From assembly GCA_016927675.1 (NCBI GenBank), contig JAFGMF010000287.1:1-7058 (forward strand): a stretch of DNA of 7,058 nucleotides, written 5' to 3'. Below, one piece after another: positions 5,326 to 7,058 of the stretch; position 1 is the stretch's first letter; each line of letters opens with the position of its first letter. The notes beneath the pieces were generated by a model. That model was not told where the DNA came from, did not search any database, and saw only the letters and a program-made list of their open reading frames with translations. This DNA is from Candidatus Cloacimonadota bacterium (GTDB lineage Bacteria > Cloacimonadota > Cloacimonadia > Cloacimonadales > TCS61). Both the position numbers and the translations under genes were made by a program.

Positions 5326-7058
5326 ATGAAAAATATAACAGCTGTTCTGGTTGTACTTTCACTGTGCGCAGTTCTGAATTCAATAAGCCCCCAATTCGGT
5401 TCTTATGTAGATCTGGGACTGATAGAATTCGAATCCCTTTCGGAAGCTTCCGGGCTGGTCTCGAGCAGGAAGAATGCTCAGGTATTCTGGTCGCACAATG
5501 ATTCAGGAGACGAAAGTAATCTTTATGCTTTCAATGATGCAGGTGATCATCTGGGAGTATATCTGCTGGATGGGATTTCGGCTAGGGATTGGGAGGATAT
5601 TGCCACAGGACCGGGATCGCTCAGCGGGGAGCAATATCTTTATATTGGCGATATTGGCGATAATGCAGGGCAGTATCAGGATAAATATGTTCATCGTATC
5701 ATCGAACCGGAAGTATCATCAGGGCAGCAACCTGGAAATTTTATTCTGACAGAATTTGAAACGATTACCCTGCGATATCCCGGAACCCAGTTGCATGATG
5801 CAGAAACCTTGATGATTGATCCGCTCAACGGCGATCTGTACATTGTAACGAAGCGTAATGGGACTGATCATGATCTGGTCTATCGTGCCGCTTATCCTCA
5901 CAGCACAACGGTACCGATTGTAATGGAGGAGATCGCAACTCTTTCCTATCCCGCTGCCAACGGCTTCGGAGCTACTGCCGGCGATTTCTCTCCATCGGGA
6001 CTGGAAATTCTGATAAAAACCTATTCATCGGTATATTACTGGTCAAGGAGTTCGAACAGCTCAGTTTCTGAAGCATTCAGCGCTGCTCCGCTGAGTATCA
6101 CTTATTTCCAGGAACCGCAGGGTGAAGCTCTGGCCTGGAAGAATGACGGAATGGGTTATTATACTGTGAGTGAAGAGCCACAAATCTGGCTGCCGGCTCA
6201 TCTTTATTTCTATCCCAGGCTTGATAATTATATCTCTATAATCAATATACCTACAGATCTATATCTGCCGGACGAGAATTTCACGATAGAATGGGAACCA
6301 TCCGATTTATTCTGTGAACTGCTTGTATCTTCATCACCTGGCGGTGAAGTACCGGAAAACTACTTTTTTTCGGGAGTCTCGGGAACGGGTGGCATAACAT
6401 CATCACCTGCTGCGGCAGAACTGGGTACAGGTGTACATTACTGCACATTATACAATGATGAGTATAGCTATATCTCGTATGAATTTCAGATCATCGCCGA
6501 GTCTGATCAGGGCGTGATCATGAATGAACCGATGAATGGCAGTATGATCTATGATCAGACTCCGGTGTTCAGCTGGGAAGAAAATCCGGGAGTTCCATAT
6601 TATTTCATTGTTCTGTCTGATCATCCCTTTACCATAGAAGAAGATGAAAACGGTGATCCGACAGTTACCGGACTTCAACCAGTATGGCAGATCATAACTC
6701 CCAATAATACGGCACTTTATGGTTGTCCCGATCCGTCGGGCTACTTCAATAATGTTTTTCAGCCCCTGATTAACGGCGTTGAATACAACTGGATCGTAGC
6801 AAATAATTACGGTAATGATCCTTTACTGACCTCTAAGGTGGTAGCCGCACCTTTTGCCTTTCAGTTTGAAGCGCCATACACAATTCCTTCACCTCAACTG
6901 ATTTATCCCGAAAATAACTCAGATGTTATTGATGGAACAATCAACTTTGTCTGGTCAGAAGTAGAACAGGCGATGAATTATCATATCTATCTATATGAGG
7001 TCAGGGAGGAAAATGGAAGTATCGGAAATTATCTTGTCTGGGATCAGATAACGACGAA
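5326..7058 (+). CDS. Large exported protein: propeller-like domain plus fibronectin-like modules (3' truncated)
   Basis: The frame is open to the last base; 577 complete codons are visible and the C-terminus is missing. A signal peptide is likely (MKNITAVLVVLSLCAVLNSIS; C14 lacks a proper lipobox). Residues about 33-300 show a widespread propeller-like pattern: EASGLVSSRKN (40-50), FWSHNDSGDE (54-63), ARDWEDIATGPG (86-97), YLYIGDIGDN (104-113), HDAETLMIDP (157-166) and DLYIVTK (170-176). Many such extracellular proteins are of unknown function, some grouped with esterase-like or SdiA-regulated propellers; no catalytic site is evident. Next come at least three beta-sandwich modules, about 303-395, 397-515 and 521 onward, each opening with a proline-rich strand and a W-containing strand (FTIEWEPSD, PVFSWEENP, NFVWSEVEQ) as in fibronectin type III domains. 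ATG 5326 follows GAGAAG (5314-5319). It lies 24 bases after the barrel gene and is probably co-transcribed. It is likely a surface or secreted protein, possibly with a C-terminal sorting domain outside the window. Confidence 0.8.
   Translation, partial: MKNITAVLVVLSLCAVLNSISPQFGSYVDLGLIEFESLSEASGLVSSRKNAQVFWSHNDSGDESNLYAFNDAGDHLGVYLLDGISARDWEDIATGPGSLSGEQYLYIGDIGDNAGQYQDKYVHRIIEPEVSSGQQPGNFILTEFETITLRYPGTQLHDAETLMIDPLNGDLYIVTKRNGTDHDLVYRAAYPHSTTVPIVMEEIATLSYPAANGFGATAGDFSPSGLEILIKTYSSVYYWSRSSNSSVSEAFSAAPLSITYFQEPQGEALAWKNDGMGYYTVSEEPQIWLPAHLYFYPRLDNYISIINIPTDLYLPDENFTIEWEPSDLFCELLVSSSPGGEVPENYFFSGVSGTGGITSSPAAAELGTGVHYCTLYNDEYSYISYEFQIIAESDQGVIMNEPMNGSMIYDQTPVFSWEENPGVPYYFIVLSDHPFTIEEDENGDPTVTGLQPVWQIITPNNTALYGCPDPSGYFNNVFQPLINGVEYNWIVANNYGNDPLLTSKVVAAPFAFQFEAPYTIPSPQLIYPENNSDVIDGTINFVWSEVEQAMNYHIYLYEVREENGSIGNYLVWDQITT

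Noticed and set aside
5642..5659. Tandem 9-base repeat ATATTGGCG.
   Set aside because: It encodes the conserved IGDIGDN segment of the propeller-like domain and needs no other explanation.
6448..6678. A minus-strand open frame opposite the last gene.
   Set aside because: The + strand frame is open across the whole region with clear domain patterns, so this is a shadow.

Overview
The window looks like chromosomal DNA from a Gram-negative bacterium. It encodes a probable outer-membrane beta-barrel, a lipoprotein and a large exported protein, all on the + strand. GC content is moderate to low by eye (about 40%). The FadL/PorV-like barrel next to a long secreted protein with repeated fibronectin-type modules recalls the FCB group and nearby candidate phyla such as Cloacimonadota or Marinimicrobia. 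That placement is only a guess. Two genes have clear AGGAG-type ribosome binding sites, which argues against typical Bacteroidetes. No RNA genes, mobile elements, CRISPR arrays or minus-strand genes were found.

Positions 1-2819 are a tight three-gene run with gaps of 15 and 2 bases. It holds the C-terminal part of a CPA2/Kef-type cation:proton antiporter, a two-domain protein (PTS EIIA plus a PII-like domain), and an NtrC-type response regulator that activates sigma-54 RNA polymerase. The antiporter ends straight after its membrane domain, so the EIIA/PII-like protein is a natural candidate for its cytosolic regulator.

Positions 2820-3035 are a 216-base intergenic region with small inverted repeats and a near-consensus sigma-54 (-24/-12) promoter at 2981-2996. 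The promoter leads directly into a lipoprotein gene (3036-3635) whose mature part resembles a carbohydrate-binding jelly roll. A strong intrinsic terminator (3677-3706) closes the unit. The simplest reading is that the lipoprotein is a single-gene sigma-54 unit, and the activator encoded just upstream is the obvious candidate to switch it on.

Positions 3721-7058 start a second unit. It has a TTGACA -35 box, a 514-residue outer-membrane barrel protein, and, 24 bases later, a large exported protein with an N-terminal propeller-like domain and at least three fibronectin-like modules. That last gene runs off the end of the window. The likely theme is ion and energy sensing coupled to remodelling of the cell surface, but the signal, the partner histidine kinase and the ligands cannot be seen here.
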